From contig JBANSL010000014.1 in assembly GCA_037127255.1 (NCBI GenBank), forward strand, positions 2,234,501 to 2,298,500: 64,000 nucleotides of DNA, given 5' to 3'. The stretch comes from Persicaria tinctoria (Eukaryota; Streptophyta; Magnoliopsida; Caryophyllales; Polygonaceae). Below, piece after piece: positions 46,539 through 57,889 of the stretch; positions within the stretch are counted from its first letter, which is position 1; each line of letters starts with the position of its first letter. A program made the position numbers and the translations under genes. Under the pieces are notes generated by a model that saw only the letters and a list, made by a program, of their open reading frames with translations, had not been told where the DNA came from and ran no database searches.

Positions 46539-46853
46539 TCTATTATTCTTACGTCCTAACTCCTAAGTCTTAATAATAAGTAGTGACTAGTGAGTATTGT
46601 AGACTTGTAGTAATGTAGTGAGTTTATGTTATTATGTTATTATGTTATGTTATGTGAATCGGTGGATGTGAGTCGTGATTTGTAAACGTGTATTCGTATT
46701 TCGGTTTACAATAAACTTGTGTTTGAATGATTCAAAGAATATTGTTTTATAAGATAATATTTTTACTAATTACCTAACAACTTAGAAAAAATTACCTAAA
46801 CAATATATATTACATTTAAAATGTTCAAAAAATAAAAATTTACATAAAATATA

Positions 46854-47858
46854 TTGGAAACTTCTTTCCGGTTTTGCAACGCTACACATCCCGGACTCAC
46901 ACATATTTGCCGATGTGTGGACTCAGGCCCGGGACGTTGTGGAGGTTTTCAAAGTTTTTTACGACGCAACTCAGACGTTTTCCCACGTTACATGCCTACA
47001 TCAAACATTTTTTGTTTTATTGCAATGAACGTAGCATTAGCCCTTCAAGACGGAGTTAACACGCCTTCCATTTCCCAAGCAACTATGGAGATGCGGCGGA
47101 AATGGATCGCATATTACAAATTTATACCCGACATTTTCCTCATAGCGTGTTGTTTCGACCCTAGATATAAATTAAGCGGAGTTCAATTGTTTTTAGAAAA
47201 CTATTATCCGACTTTAGGAATTGAGGATGATCCTAATTGCAATGTTACAATTATTGTTGCTAGAGTTAGAGGATTGTTAGAACAATTATATACTGAATAT
47301 TCGACGGGCGATAGAGCGCCCTCCGGTCGTCCTCCGATGCCTTCCGGTTCAAGCGGGTCACGAACCAGCATCAACGCTAGAACTAAGGCACTTGCCCGAG
47401 ATATCTTTGGGTCAAAGAGGTCGAGATCTTCGTCGAGCCCCCACTCGGAGCTCGACGAATATTTGTCCACTAACTTTGATTTTCTCAGTGATGAAGAGGA
47501 AGATTTCGATGTCCTTGAGTGGTGGAGCCGACCCGAAAGACAAAGATTCCCGACATTGCAGGTAATCGCCCGACAAATACTTGGGGCACCTTGCTCCATC
47601 GTAGCCGTCGAGCAGCTTTTTAGTCGCGGAGGTCAGATTCTTTCTGAGAAGAGATCAAGGTTGCTTCCCGAGAACCTCGAAGCCCAAGTTTGCCTTGCAG
47701 ATTGGAAGAAGGCGGAGATGCGGATGCAGAAGAACAACTTGGGGACTGATTCCGAGGATGATGACGGAATAGAGACAGAGTCCGTTGGGAGCTCCATTGA
47801 TGGCGCGGTCACAGATGGCTTAGGAGGTGGTGGAGGATCCGACGATCAAGAATACTAG
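46854..47858 (+). pseudogene. C-terminal part of hAT transposase (dimerisation domain)
   Basis: Frameshifted homology begins about 46860; one frame reads VVEVFKVFYDATQTFS, another continues with IPDIFLIACCFDPRYKLSG. The hAT dimerisation domain (LEWWSRPERQRFPTLQVIAR ... APCSIVAVEQLFSRGGQILS) is intact at about 47510-47660. An acidic tail follows. The frame is open from a TTG at 46854, not a real start. Between 46540 and 46850 is AT-rich filler where the catalytic region was lost. Confidence 0.8.
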
Positions 47859-49979
47859 AAGAGGAGGTAACCGGGCCGGGGTTCAGACATACAGGTAAAA
47901 GAACTACGTGGGCTTTGATTCCTCACCCCCGGGAGGATACGTAGGCAGTCGGGAAACCGATTCAAGCCCTTCTTTCTTCCCCCCCAACACTCCCTAATAC
48001 AAATATTGTACAACTTTTTTGGAATTTGTAAAACTTATAGAGTTATAAGTTGTAGACTTTTTAGTTTTAAAAATTATAAGATGTAATATTACATATTGTA
48101 TTTTGTACATAAAGACTAAAGAGTCAAGTTATGATTTGTGAACACGAAAGGATATTTGTCAAACACATAGGCGTTCAATTTCCGTTCCCTTTCTCGACAA
48201 ATTCGATCCGACAATTCAGATTCCGGGTCCGAAACAAGTGCAAACCCGTCCAACCCGGGTTCCAACTCGTCGGGTCGACCTGGCGGGTCAGACCCGGCGG
48301 GTCAACTCGTCGACCCGACGACCCGCCGGGTGACCCGAACCCGCCAACCCGTGGAAATCCCGGGTTAGGGTTCGGGTCGCCTTCCCCCGACCCTTGACCC
48401 GGCAGGTCGAACCCGTCGACTCGCCGGGTCTGACCCGTGGCCACGCCTAGATCAAACGACCCCAACATGACAGTTGAATCTCTTATCAATGACAGGAAGC
48501 GCTATGGAAGGAAGAAGTGCTAAGACAAACTTTCCCCCAAGGGATCATTGACAGGATTCTAAAGGTTAAAATCCCCCAATGGAAGACTCAAGATAATCTG
48601 ATCTGGAGGCCGGATCCGGAAGGGAAGTTCACTACTAGATCAGTGAAGAAAATTCTGGGCACACAACCCCAAGACTATGCATCACAAAGTTGGATTTGGA
48701 AGCTCAAGCTACCTCCCCGAATCAAGAACTTACTTTGGAAGATCAAAATTGATGGCCTCCCTACGACCAGCAGACTAAACAGGTATGTCAATAGAGTTCC
48801 AAGTCAATGTTCTCTTTGTGACCAAGCAGATGAAGATGCAACCCACCTTTTCACTAAATGTACGTTTACGAGGGAAGTAATAGCTCAATATGAACAGAAA
48901 TCATGTTTGTACTTTCAGGACCTTAATATCCAAGGTCCCTTGCATAAAAATCTGGATAGAATCAAGAATACTAACAACAAGTTTATAGATCTAGCTTTTA
49001 TTTGGCAATCAATTTGGGATGCTAGGAATGACAAAATTTTCAGATCTAAAGATCCAACAGGAGCATCCATCATGATACAGAAGGTTAGCCAGAGCTTAAC
49101 CGAGTGGATCAAGGGAGGACATGACAACACCAAAGTGCAAACAAGATCAACAAGAAGGGCGAGAGCCAAATGGACAAGACCTCCAAGAACTATCTACAAA
49201 ATTAATGTAGATGGTTCTTTTACCCACTCTGGCAAAAGTCAGGTTGGGGGAATCATTCGTGATTCTGAAGGGCAGATTATCGATATTTTTTCTCAAGAAG
49301 CTAATGTTGGTTCAGCAATCCAAACAGAAGCCTCTACAATGATTTTAGGTCTTCAAAGAGCAAGACAGAAGGGACTAAGGAAGATTATATTGGAAAGTGA
49401 CAATCAGATATTGGTGAAAGCAGTCAAAAGAGAGCAACCACCAAGATGGGAAGTTCTACATCAAATTGAAGAAATCCAAAGGCTTGCAATTGACTTTTCC
49501 TCAGCAGAAATCCGGCATATATTCAGGGAAGCAAACAATACTACGGATTATATAGCTAAAAGAGGTGTAATTTGTAATTTACATTCTATCCCCTATCATA
49601 GGGATCTTTGTAACACCATCTTTCATGATGATCCGGGAGTTAGTCTGTTGTTTTAGCAGCAGCTCCCAATGTTTGCCTACTGTAAAAAAAAAAATACTGT
49701 ATTACGATATATAAAATATTAACATCACTATATGTCCATATCCAAGATTTATCTATTCCAAGTTCCAACCAATTTGTATTGAAAACAAATAAATTCAATT
49801 TGATTATTATTTATTGAAAACAAATAAAATAGATAGATTATTGGGTGTTTTTGCTAAATAGCTTATTTTGAACCTTTAATTAGATAGTTAGCACCCAAAT
49901 TAATTTTATTAGGTAGGCTAACACCCTTCCCAATCGGTCAACGTTGACCGTTGACCAACTCTTTCGATTTTTTTATAAC

Positions 49980-50990
49980 CAACTGATGCCACTTTTTTTT
50001 ATGCCATTTTCATAGTGTTTTGATGCCAAATTTTTAATTATATTTTTTTCCTTTAATGTGATGCCACTTTTTAAAGTAGTGTTTTTGATGTTATGTGATG
50101 CCACTTTTTTCAAACTTTGATGACATTTTTTGTTTACTGTGATGTCATGTGGACCATTGATGCCTTTTTTTACTATTGACTATTGATGACATTTTTTTAT
50201 GTCAATGTTTTGATGATATGTTTTTTTACCATGATGCCATATTTTTTCAAAGTAGTATTTTGATGACATTTTTTTCTTTAATGTGATGCAAGTTTTTCAA
50301 AGTAGTGTTTTGATACCATTTTTCTAATGTAATTATTTGATCTCACTTTTTTTAATCAAATTGTTTGATGCCACTTCATTGGTGCAATCACTTGTGGTGA
50401 CATGTTTATTACATTTTTATTCATTGATAATATTTGTAATTACACTTCATTTATCTCAATCATTTATGATGACATCTTTTGTTGATGACATTTTCATCAC
50501 AATTTTTTATACAATTGATGATATAGGAGCATGAAATGTTATTTTTACATATTTTATTGACAACTTTTATACATTGATGACAATCATAATTGTTTCTGGT
50601 GATATTTTTATATAATTGATGACAGAGAATCTTAAAACGTGGAATCGGTCGCTCCAAAGGCAAATAAAATAGCTCCAAAGGCAACTAAAAAATGCAGCAA
50701 CATCAGCATGTCTCAATTGAACTTAATCAACCGCAATAAACAAAGTTGTCGGCTGAATAAAGAAAATGCAGCAACAACAACATTTTTATATAATTGTTTC
50801 TGGTGACATTTTTTCTACTACTGACACTTTTTTTATGTCAATTTTTGGATGATATTTTTTTACCGTGATGCCATATTTTTTCAAAATAGTGTTTTGATGA
50901 CATTTTTTTCCTTAATGTGATACAAGTTTTTCAAAGTAGTGTTTTGATACCATTTTTCTAATGTAATTATTTGATGCCGCTTTTTTATTT
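49980..50990 (+). repeat. Degenerate TGATGCCATTTTT repeats
   Basis: Dozens of irregular units of TGATG(C/A)CA(T/C)TTTTT separated by AT-rich spacers. A roughly 95-bp block (about 50243-50342, TTTTTTTCTTTAATGTGATG ... TAATTATTTGAT) recurs at about 50895-50975. This low-complexity DNA explains the short open frames here. Confidence 0.75.
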
Positions 50991-50999
50991 TTTGTGGAC

Positions 51000-51963
51000 A
51001 CTAACTTGCAGTTAATTCCATCGCAAAATTTGAAAATAATGACTTTAATTCCATTTCCATTGCCCTTTATATAAGGTGAACAGTGATAAGGAAAAATTGA
51101 ATCCTATGATAGTATTGAACATTATCCAGGATAAAATTTCACACAAATACACAAAAGACCATGTAGATAAAAAAAACCCGTGCAACCTGTCCTCGCAAGT
51201 TGGGAAAATGGAAGGCAAATGTGTGAAGATCTAAAAGGAATCCAGAGGGATGTCCCAAACAAATATTATAACAAACCAACATCAACACTTTGATACCTTC
51301 TCACAGCTCCTTTGTAGCTTTTCTGGACATCGGGAAGCTATAACAGCTAGGCGGTATTCACAGCCACAACATCAGCTTCAACAAGAGAGTGGATCTTGAA
51401 TTTTTCCTATATAACAAAAAAAAATCATCATGATGTTACACAAATTCACCAGGAAATCAGCATTTCTGAAACAAGGTTGTGTTTATGTTCATGTCCAGAG
51501 TGACGGTAACAGAGTAACATGAAGATCGAAATTTTAACGTCATGATTCTCTTCTGAGTAGTTCTCGATGGGTGGGCATAGAAATGTAGTTATGCAGGAGC
51601 CATGAGCAATACAATCGTATGGGAAAAGTGTAAATGTATGTAACAAACAAACATTCTTTTCACTGATGATCTGCAGTTGAACATACATAAACATGAACAT
51701 AAAATTATCAAACTAATTGCACAAACACATGCCCACACAATAATTCACACAAGCTCAGTCTCCCAACAACTGATGAACCTTAAAGCAACAATCTTACAGC
51801 CTACAAAGAGCATTCACACAGCCAACAATTGATCGAAGGTAATGCATTTCATACATACATGAGCAATCTGATTTCATCTTCTAAAAAAAACACTGAATGT
51901 CACCGAATTTACGATCGAAGACAGCCCCAAACAACCAAATGCCATCTGTCAAGGGGTTCATAT
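51000..51963. other. AT-rich region without a supported gene
   Basis: Unique-looking AT-rich DNA inside the candidate MULE. Short open frames on both strands have no recognisable content. It may hold minus-strand 3' UTR sequence. Confidence 0.35.
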
Positions 51964-52200
51964 TTAGGCAAAAAGGTTATTTGTTAGAAACCACCCTCTC
52001 GGGTAGTCGAAACCATGAGCATCTAAATAGAGACGCAAATTCCTTCTGGAACAAGCTGCACATCTAAAACCAGCTTTGTGGACACCCTTATGTTCCAGTA
52101 GCTTGGTAACCAGAGGGAAAAAGATTTTACATGGGATGTTTGCCACACATATGTCAAAGATTACACTTGAGGACATCACCTCGACTAATCTAGGAATCAC
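51964..52200 (-). CDS. Small hypothetical open frame
   Basis: 78 residues with internal Cys/His content (AGFRCAACSRRNLRLYLDAH). Not recognised. It lies on the same strand as, and downstream of, the leader-like open frame at 52807-53238 and could be an exon of a transcript in the candidate MULE. No splice model could be supported. Confidence 0.2.
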   Translation of the reverse strand: MIPRLVEVMSSSVIFDICVANIPCKIFFPLVTKLLEHKGVHKAGFRCAACSRRNLRLYLDAHGFDYPRGWFLTNNLFA

Positions 52201-52599
52201 AAAAGATATATATGGAACTTGTCAGCAATACTCAATAGCCAAATCAATCTTACAAGGGGAGTCATAAGCTATTAAGCCATAAGCTTCCTCAATTTGACAA
52301 CTTCTGTCATACCAAACATTAATATGCAGGGCTCACAAGTCACAAGATTGTGTTATCTATTGATCTTTCACTGCAACGTACAAGTGAATATGAAAAAAAG
52401 CCATTAACAAGGACTCAAGGAGTGGTTTTATTCCAATTAAAAGTTATCAGGGAACAACAAAAACAGACTCAATTCATCTAGGCATTTCATCAAACACCTT
52501 GGATGCACACCTTGATCCATCTCTAACTTGAAACTGAAGTGATCAAACAGCCCCAATTTTCGGAACCAATTGCAAAAGTCACACTCAAACACAGCATAT

Positions 52600-52740
52600 T
52601 ACATTTCATCAATTCACACACAACAGATTTCATCAATTCAACACAACAGATTTCATCAATTCAACACAGCAGCAGATGGCAAATTTAAGCAAGAAAATGG
52701 AAATCGGTGCAATTTTTTTCATCAATTCAGCACAACAGAT
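52600..52740 (+). repeat. Short tandem repeat of a 23-bp unit
   Basis: TTTCATCAATTCAACACAAC-type units occur three times in 52607-52675 and once more at about 52718-52740. A longer flanking phrase (ATGGCAAATTTAAGCAA and ATGACAAATTTAAGCAA) is also duplicated 60 bp apart. Confidence 0.8.
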
Positions 52741-52806
52741 GACAAATTTAAGCAATACAATGGAAATTGGTGGAAATTCAAAGCACAAACTCGGTCAATG
52801 ATACTT

Positions 52807-53238
52807 TTACTTGGCAAAATGGCACCACTCAAGCAATTGAAAAAATTGAAATCCAGCAACAACAACTAGATGTTCAAGACGATTTGGTAGGGAGAGATAG
52901 TACACGAATCGGCGATGAATCCGACGAAGAAGGATCTTGCTCATGTCGCGTCTCCATCTTCGTCGATGTAGATTAGAAATCTTCAGGCGAAGAAGAAGGA
53001 TTTTTGGCGATGAATCGACGTCTCCGTAGCTCCGGAGGATATCCATGTGGATTAGAGACCGAATTTCGCCGACTAAAAACCCTAGACTTGTCATTGCTTT
53101 CTCGTCGACGGCAATCCGAGATCTCCTGAGTTGATGGCAATCGCGCGAGAGTGTGAGGTCGAGAGGGATAAGAGTGCTTGCTTCCATAGCCTCCGGCGCT
53201 GGTTCGTCCCGATTGGGAGAGAGGGAGGGAGAAGCCAT
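52807..53238 (-). CDS. Hypothetical protein, leader-like open frame
   Basis: 143 residues, Arg/Leu/Ser-rich, starting at a good ATG (MASPSLSPNRDEPAPEAM). There is no known domain. The DNA is purine-rich on the plus strand and resembles a transcribed leader. It might be the first exon of a captured or MULE gene. Low confidence as a real protein. Confidence 0.25.
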   Translation of the reverse strand: MASPSLSPNRDEPAPEAMEASTLIPLDLTLSRDCHQLRRSRIAVDEKAMTSLGFLVGEIRSLIHMDILRSYGDVDSSPKILLLRLKISNLHRRRWRRDMSKILLRRIHRRFVYYLSLPNRLEHLVVVAGFQFFQLLEWCHFAK

Positions 53239-53715
53239 GAAAAGGAAGTTTGAAGAAGAAGCGGGTACATGAGGAAGAAGAACGGCGCTTCCATAGCCTT
53301 TAGGAGGAAGGATGCTAAGCGGTTAGAAAATATTGAAGTGGTGTTAGAACGGACAATAAAATATTGTGAGATGCTAATTACCTAATTGAATTAGTAAATG
53401 CTGATATTTCAGCAAATTTTCTCTTTTTTTATCTAAAAAGATAAGTTTTCTAACCAATTGAGATATAATGTTGAATATTTATAAAAAAAATTATATTGAA
53501 TTATTAATTAATGTGACCAAAAAATTATATAGATATTAATCCGTTTGATTGATTTTTGGAAAGATTCTTTAAGCATTTCCACTTTTTTGGTTGAATTAAA
53601 GAAAAAAATCCATTGGCGTGCTATCCTTGGCTACATAATAAAACCCTCCATTATATTTAGTCCATCTCTTTGGTTAACTAGTTCTTGGCTTTTACAACAA
53701 TCGAGATCGATCTCC

Positions 53716-54492
53716 ATGGAGGGCCACCTCTCGGCGAGAGCTGAAAATCTGTCCATAATTCTTATGTTATTTTCCACTATTCATTTCTCCTTAATCGTCC
53801 TAGGGATAACCTATGTGTTAGACCACGACGTCGTTCAGCATCAAATTCGAGCATGCCGTCCTCTGCTCCTCGGCGCAATGTATCTCAGTTGCCCCATGAT
53901 ACCATTCTTCCACATCCTACCGAGAGCCTCAAGGCGGTGGGGGTGGTCTTCCGGCTACGACGACGACAACCTTGAAGAATTTTGGATCAAAAAAATGATA
54001 GCCCGGTATCTTTCGGCGACGGTGTTCTCGGAGTGGGAAACCAGGGGGACCGGATGCGGGCTGTTGATGTTCGCAATCAAACCGGTGTTCGAGTTCCTGA
54101 CGGTCTGGCTTCATTTCTTCCAAGTCGATTTTGTATGCCGCGCGGAGTCGACGCCGACATGGCTCGCTTTGCTTGCCCTAACGGTGTCGTTGGATGGACT
54201 AGGGTTTGTGATGGCGCAGGCTCTCAAGCATCTACGGAGCCACTACAGGCTGTTCGTATGCCTCATGGCGTTCGCGGTGTTTGAGACTATGTTAATTAGC
54301 AGGGCGATTTTTAGGGTATTTGAGGGTAAATTTGGCTTCAAGATAGAGGATGTCATCGACCATGAAATCGGTCCACGGATCTCGAACAAGTTGTCCTTCC
54401 CCACGAAATCTCCCCTCTTTAAACTGCAGTTTTTGACTCTTTGCGTGGTTATAAACTCCTTAGATGGCTTCTTCGACATCGCAAACTCATAA
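53716..54492 (+). CDS. Multi-pass membrane protein of unknown function
   Basis: 258 residues from ATG 53716, single exon; the frame is open upstream to 53545 but without an ATG. Hydropathy suggests four or five membrane segments: residues about 12-33 (LSIILMLFSTIHFSLIVLGI), 45-65, 110-135, 152-172 and 180-200. A polar loop (RASRRWGWSSGYDDDNLEEF) lies after the second. The GC content of the coding part is higher than that of its flanks. I do not recognise the family; it does not obviously match the membrane-protein array at 28.7-32.6 kb. It could be a lineage-specific gene. Confidence 0.5.
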   Translation: MEGHLSARAENLSIILMLFSTIHFSLIVLGITYVLDHDVVQHQIRACRPLLLGAMYLSCPMIPFFHILPRASRRWGWSSGYDDDNLEEFWIKKMIARYLSATVFSEWETRGTGCGLLMFAIKPVFEFLTVWLHFFQVDFVCRAESTPTWLALLALTVSLDGLGFVMAQALKHLRSHYRLFVCLMAFAVFETMLISRAIFRVFEGKFGFKIEDVIDHEIGPRISNKLSFPTKSPLFKLQFLTLCVVINSLDGFFDIANS

Positions 54493-55167
54493 TCTAGAGT
54501 GTAAGAATCGATCATTCGGACCCCTGGGAATGGGTACGTCGGCCTATACAAAAACAAACCAAAGTGATTGAGCGAGGTGCGTCGGTCCTTGTTGCATCGT
54601 TCTGAGAGGCCAAAGTGTAATTGTTCATATCTAGTGACTACTGAGGAAGATTGGCCGAATATAGAGGTGTTTCGATTCCAACAAATATATTCGACACCTC
54701 TTCTTTCACTATGGAGAAGTAGAAGATGCAACGCTTGGCGCAAAGATTCGACTTATTCCACTCTAATGGAGCAGTATGCGTACATGTGTTCAATAAGATG
54801 ATTGGGGGCTGGTTCGCCCCCTACGAGGTTACGACAACAAGTTTATTCGCTATAGGTAACCGGGCATGCACGTATAATATAGAAGGCGGTCCACGACAAG
54901 TTTGTCGAATACTTGGCGATCAATTCAAAGTCTGGGCAATTCGGGATTTACCGACTCATCTTTGGTGAACACATGATGTTTGGAAAACATATGAAGCGTG
55001 TCAATCGTTTGGTCAGGATTTCTCGACGATCTTCCAGTTTGGGATAGTGTGCACGTCCCACCTCAAAATGAAGTCGAAAGCCTAGTCTTCTAAGTTCCAG
55101 AGCGGAAAGGGGCAAGGCCATCGCCTCTTCAAACCTCCTATACAGATGCAAATTTAATCAATGCAAA
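54493..55167. other. Unassigned region after the membrane-protein gene
   Basis: GC-richer than neighbouring spacer. One plus-strand frame at 54726-54968 reads NGAVCVHVFNKMIGGWFAPY and continues, resembling a decayed coding fragment without a recognisable family. No gene is called. Confidence 0.35.
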
Positions 55168-55182
55168 TGAAAAACATACAGT

Positions 55183-55303
55183 TTTTTTTTGGTTCAAAGG
55201 TAGGCACTTAGGCCATTACAATATTGGGGAAGGGGGATTCGAACTCGTGACCTATTGGTCACTACATGTCATCCTTACCAGCTAAGCTAGTAAGGCTCTA
55301 CAG
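55183..55303 (-). mobile_element. tRNA-derived SINE
   Basis: 121 bp on the minus strand. The head has an A-box-like TAGCTTAGCTGGTAAGG, a B-box GAGTTCGAATCCC, and a 3' poly(A) (a T-run at 55183-55190 on the plus strand). Exact 15-bp target duplications TGAAAAACATACAGT flank it at 55168-55182 and 55304-55318. No coding capacity; it depends on LINE machinery. Confidence 0.85.
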
Positions 55304-55451
55304 TGAAAAACATACAGTAATGAATGGTATGACGCACAGACTTATAGCTAGGCTAGCTACTTACTCGGTAAAGTTTCAATCAAAACACATTGTTTAATTA
55401 AAAAAATCCCAATTAAATTAAGTCACAAAATGTCATGCATGCTGATACTAA

Positions 55452-56310
55452 ACGTGTCGTGTTCGGATCGGCATATTTTCCTTGTCGGGTATCTGACACG
55501 ACACGTTAATTTTTTTTTTAATATTGGTTGTCTGTTGTAATAGTTGAAATAAAACAAATGTCTTAGGGTGACATTAACATCAGATTGTCCAGTTGGTTTC
55601 AGGCGCACTAGGGAGGATCTATGCAATTTTTTTTCCCTCTCGCAAGCACGTAGAAACCGCCGCTCTTCCCCGCTGGAGTGGAAAAGACTGGCGCAAGCGC
55701 GTAGAAACCGCCGCTCCTCTCGCTCACCTTTTACTCTTGTTCAGAAATCAAAATTGCTTGCTCGTTTTAGGAGGAGGAGAAGAGGAGGCAGGTGAGGAGG
55801 GGGAAGACGTATTCGAGCCATGCCTCCATCTTCCAGAAGTCGAAGAGGGCGGTCGATCACCTGAGTCCCTGCGTCCCCCAGTAGAACGTCATGTACATTT
55901 ATCATCTTCTTCCTATCCTAAAAAGCTGAAATTTTGAATTTAAATTTGAAGCATTGATTACTTGTTTCCGATCTGAATAGAATTGGAATGGATTTGTGGT
56001 GTTTGATACTATCCAATTTGATTTTTTGTTCTTAGTAATCAATTTCACATATCCAATTTGATGAGTAATGAACTGTTCAGATTGCAAATTAGTTAGGGAA
56101 GATTGGGGGAAGAATGTACAGGCAGCGCAAATAATTCAGGAATTTTTTTTTTAATTTTATAAATGGTTCGTGTCGTGTTATACGGGTATCCGACAAGAAA
56201 CCATGTCGTGTTATTGTGTCGGATACCCGGTACTTATCGTGTCGTGTTCGGATCGGCACTTTTCTCCTTATCGGTTTCGTGTTTTTGTCGTGTCGTGTCG
56301 TTACTTGAAC
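55452..56310. mobile_element. Possible hAT-like non-autonomous element with GTGTCGTG repeats
   Basis: CGTGTCGTGTTCGGATCGGC occurs at 55453-55472 and again at about 56240. Inverted forms (GACACGACACG at 55496; GTGTCGGATACCCGG near 56217) cluster at both ends, as in hAT subterminal regions. The 700-bp interior has no gene. Boundaries and target duplication were not resolved. Confidence 0.4.
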
Positions 56311-56394
56311 TTAAATCCTTGATTGGACTCCAAACGGGCCGGGAAAATGTACTATTTCTTTTTCTTTTTTTTTTATTAGGACATACTATTTCTT

Positions 56395-57186
56395 AGGGGT
56401 GGGCGCGGGACGGGACGGGACTCCAAACGGGCCGGGAAAACGTTCATTTTCCTAGAAGACGTTCAATTGTTTGCCTAAAAAAAACGTTGTATTTAGTTAA
56501 TACCAAGAATAATGTACTAGGTATCCTATAGATACGTACGTACTCCTTTGTAAGCATGAGACACAAAAATAAGAGTGAAAACACACTTATAAATATTTGA
56601 GCTTATATTCCTTTTCGATCAAATAGCATCTTCTTATATCGTTTCCTCGCTGAATTATGCCAAATTGATATCTGGTTATTGCTAATTCAAGTTTTTCTTT
56701 CTAATTTTCTCGTCTAACAAAGTAAATTATGAGAATTTGTACATCGACAAAGCTTTGTTGACTCCCACAGAGAAGGAGGTCTGAATGAGTCTATGTTCAA
56801 AAGAGTGACCAATAAGACCACCGCCAACTAAAAGTAGTCAATGGATACACCTTTAATCTTTTGTACTCCAAAACAATATGCATCATATGTTTCTTTCAAC
56901 CTCTGGATTATGAATAAAAGCAGTCAATGGAACAACAAAACAAATGTTGGACTACCCTAAAACCCATTGAGCAAGCCCTCTTTATGGATACACCATCTAT
57001 GAATCTTTCACAGCAATAATTATGAACCCATATGTGTTGGGATTACTCCATTACTAGCATTAGTGGCAAATCTGAAGGTGCCTCTTCTAGCGTCTCCAAC
57101 TCTCCGGCTCCATCTTCCATCAGAAATGCCATTGCGAGCCCCCCAAGTTATGTGCACGAGTCTTTGGACCATTTATCTGACTTTGT
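56395..57186. other. AT-rich spacer
   Basis: No gene or element recognised. A short GC-rich inverted phrase (GGGCGCGGGACGGGACGGGA) lies at 56401-56420. Confidence 0.35.
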
Positions 57187-57243
57187 TTCAAGATGGAGAC
57201 GCTAGAGTTGGACCGTTTCCAACTCTAGCGTCTCCATCTTGAA
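57187..57243. repeat. Perfect hairpin: 26-bp stem, 5-nt loop
   Basis: Left arm 57187-57212 and right arm 57218-57243 are exact reverse complements (core AGATGGAGACGCTAGAGTTG), separated by CCGTT. A partial third copy of the right-arm motif (CTAGCGTCTCCAAC) lies at 57088-57101. In RNA it would form a strong stem-loop. It may be a small-RNA source, a MITE core or a recent inverted duplication. Confidence 0.9.
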
Positions 57244-57889
57244 GTGGGTAAACATAAGAAGAATCGTGATGACGAAGATCAAGTTCTGGAGGGTTGGGCA
57301 ACTTTTGAATACAATATATATCGCGTACAGGAAGTAATTAACCGCAAACTTGTTGGAAACCAGCAGCAAGTACAGCTCGCAAATCAGCTACCGTACAGTT
57401 GCACTCAAAACATTGATATACATGAAATTGAGAAGGTTCATCAAAGCCGCTACTTGGATCTGTTCAATCGATCATATAACAATTTCGGGATGTCAACAAA
57501 TTAAGATTCAATCAAAACAACGACGAAATATGAAATTATAACAACTCGTGCCATGTACATTGCAATTTTGTACTACGGAGTACGTTGGGGTATTTATAAA
57601 CAGGTTAAAGTTAAAAATTTGTTTGAAACTAGAAAGGCAATCCCGCGCTACACATTGGACATTATTTATTGTGTTAAACTTTAAATCTTATATGTTACGT
57701 AATGTACATGACATCTTTGAAAATGTTATTTCCCTATTAAGGTAACTATGTTTTTATATATTATCATGTCATTAGTCTTATATTACATTAATCTTTCATA
57801 TAGTAATTTTGTTCCCTATTAGTTAAATTAAATAATACTATAATTTAGCATGTGCAATATTTATTCTTATACTATATTTATTAGAATTG

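Larger units (their letters stand above)
45971..48449 (+). mobile_element. hAT element, internally deleted
   Basis: 2479 bp with terminal inverted repeats TAGGCGTGGCCACGGGT at both ends and an exact 8-bp target duplication GATCAAAC (45963-45970 and 48450-48457), diagnostic of hAT. Subterminal regions are packed with CGGGT/ACCCG units. It retains the ends of a transposase gene but lacks most of its middle. It sits inside the LINE. Confidence 0.95.
43190..49656 (+). pseudogene. LINE ORF2: endonuclease, reverse transcriptase, RNase H
   Basis: The endonuclease lacks its N-terminus and starts about HFRFVNDIDVLVLTETKSE, with the GDLND motif after a frameshift near 43433. RT motifs are intact in sequence: SPGPDGYPPEFYK, LDMEKAFDKLNW and the catalytic TFADDTIIF (45206-45230). 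A TAG at 45064-45066 falls within the conserved R-x-GDPL block, and a TGA follows at 45805-45807. After the hAT element, a frameshift near 48495 leads to SPQCSLCDQADEDATHLF-type zinc-knuckle (about 48805-48870) and RNase H (KINVDGSFTHSGKSQVGG; acidic residues DGS, EAS, ESDN). It is non-functional. Confidence 0.9.
43186..49694 (+). mobile_element. 5'-truncated L1-type LINE with RNase H, split by a hAT element
   Basis: Begins inside the endonuclease coding region and runs through reverse transcriptase, a zinc-knuckle segment and RNase H to an A-run at 49684-49694. The hAT element at 45971-48449 interrupts it. The left junction is abrupt against the truncated Ty3 LTR, so a deletion probably removed both the LTR end and the LINE 5' part. 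Confidence 0.9.
49843..53423 (-). mobile_element. Possible non-autonomous MULE with degenerate long inverted ends
   Basis: The left segment 49843-49905 (TTTGCTAAATAGCTTATTTT ... TTAATTAGATAGTTAGCACC) resembles the reverse complement of 53360-53423 (TTTGCTGAAATATCAGCATT ... CAATTAGGTAATTAGCATC) at roughly 70% by eye. This would bound 3.6 kb. No transposase is recognisable, and no clear 9-bp duplication was found. The minus-strand leader-like sequence at 52.9-53.25 kb starts just inside the right end, as in MULE-driven transcripts. Confidence 0.35.

Noticed and set aside
49980..50990. Possible CRISPR-like or satellite array
   Set aside because: Units are irregular in length and sequence with no regular spacers; this is degenerate low-complexity repeat.
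57244..57504. 86-codon frame right of the hairpin
   Set aside because: It begins with GTG, has no recognisable domain and no splice support.
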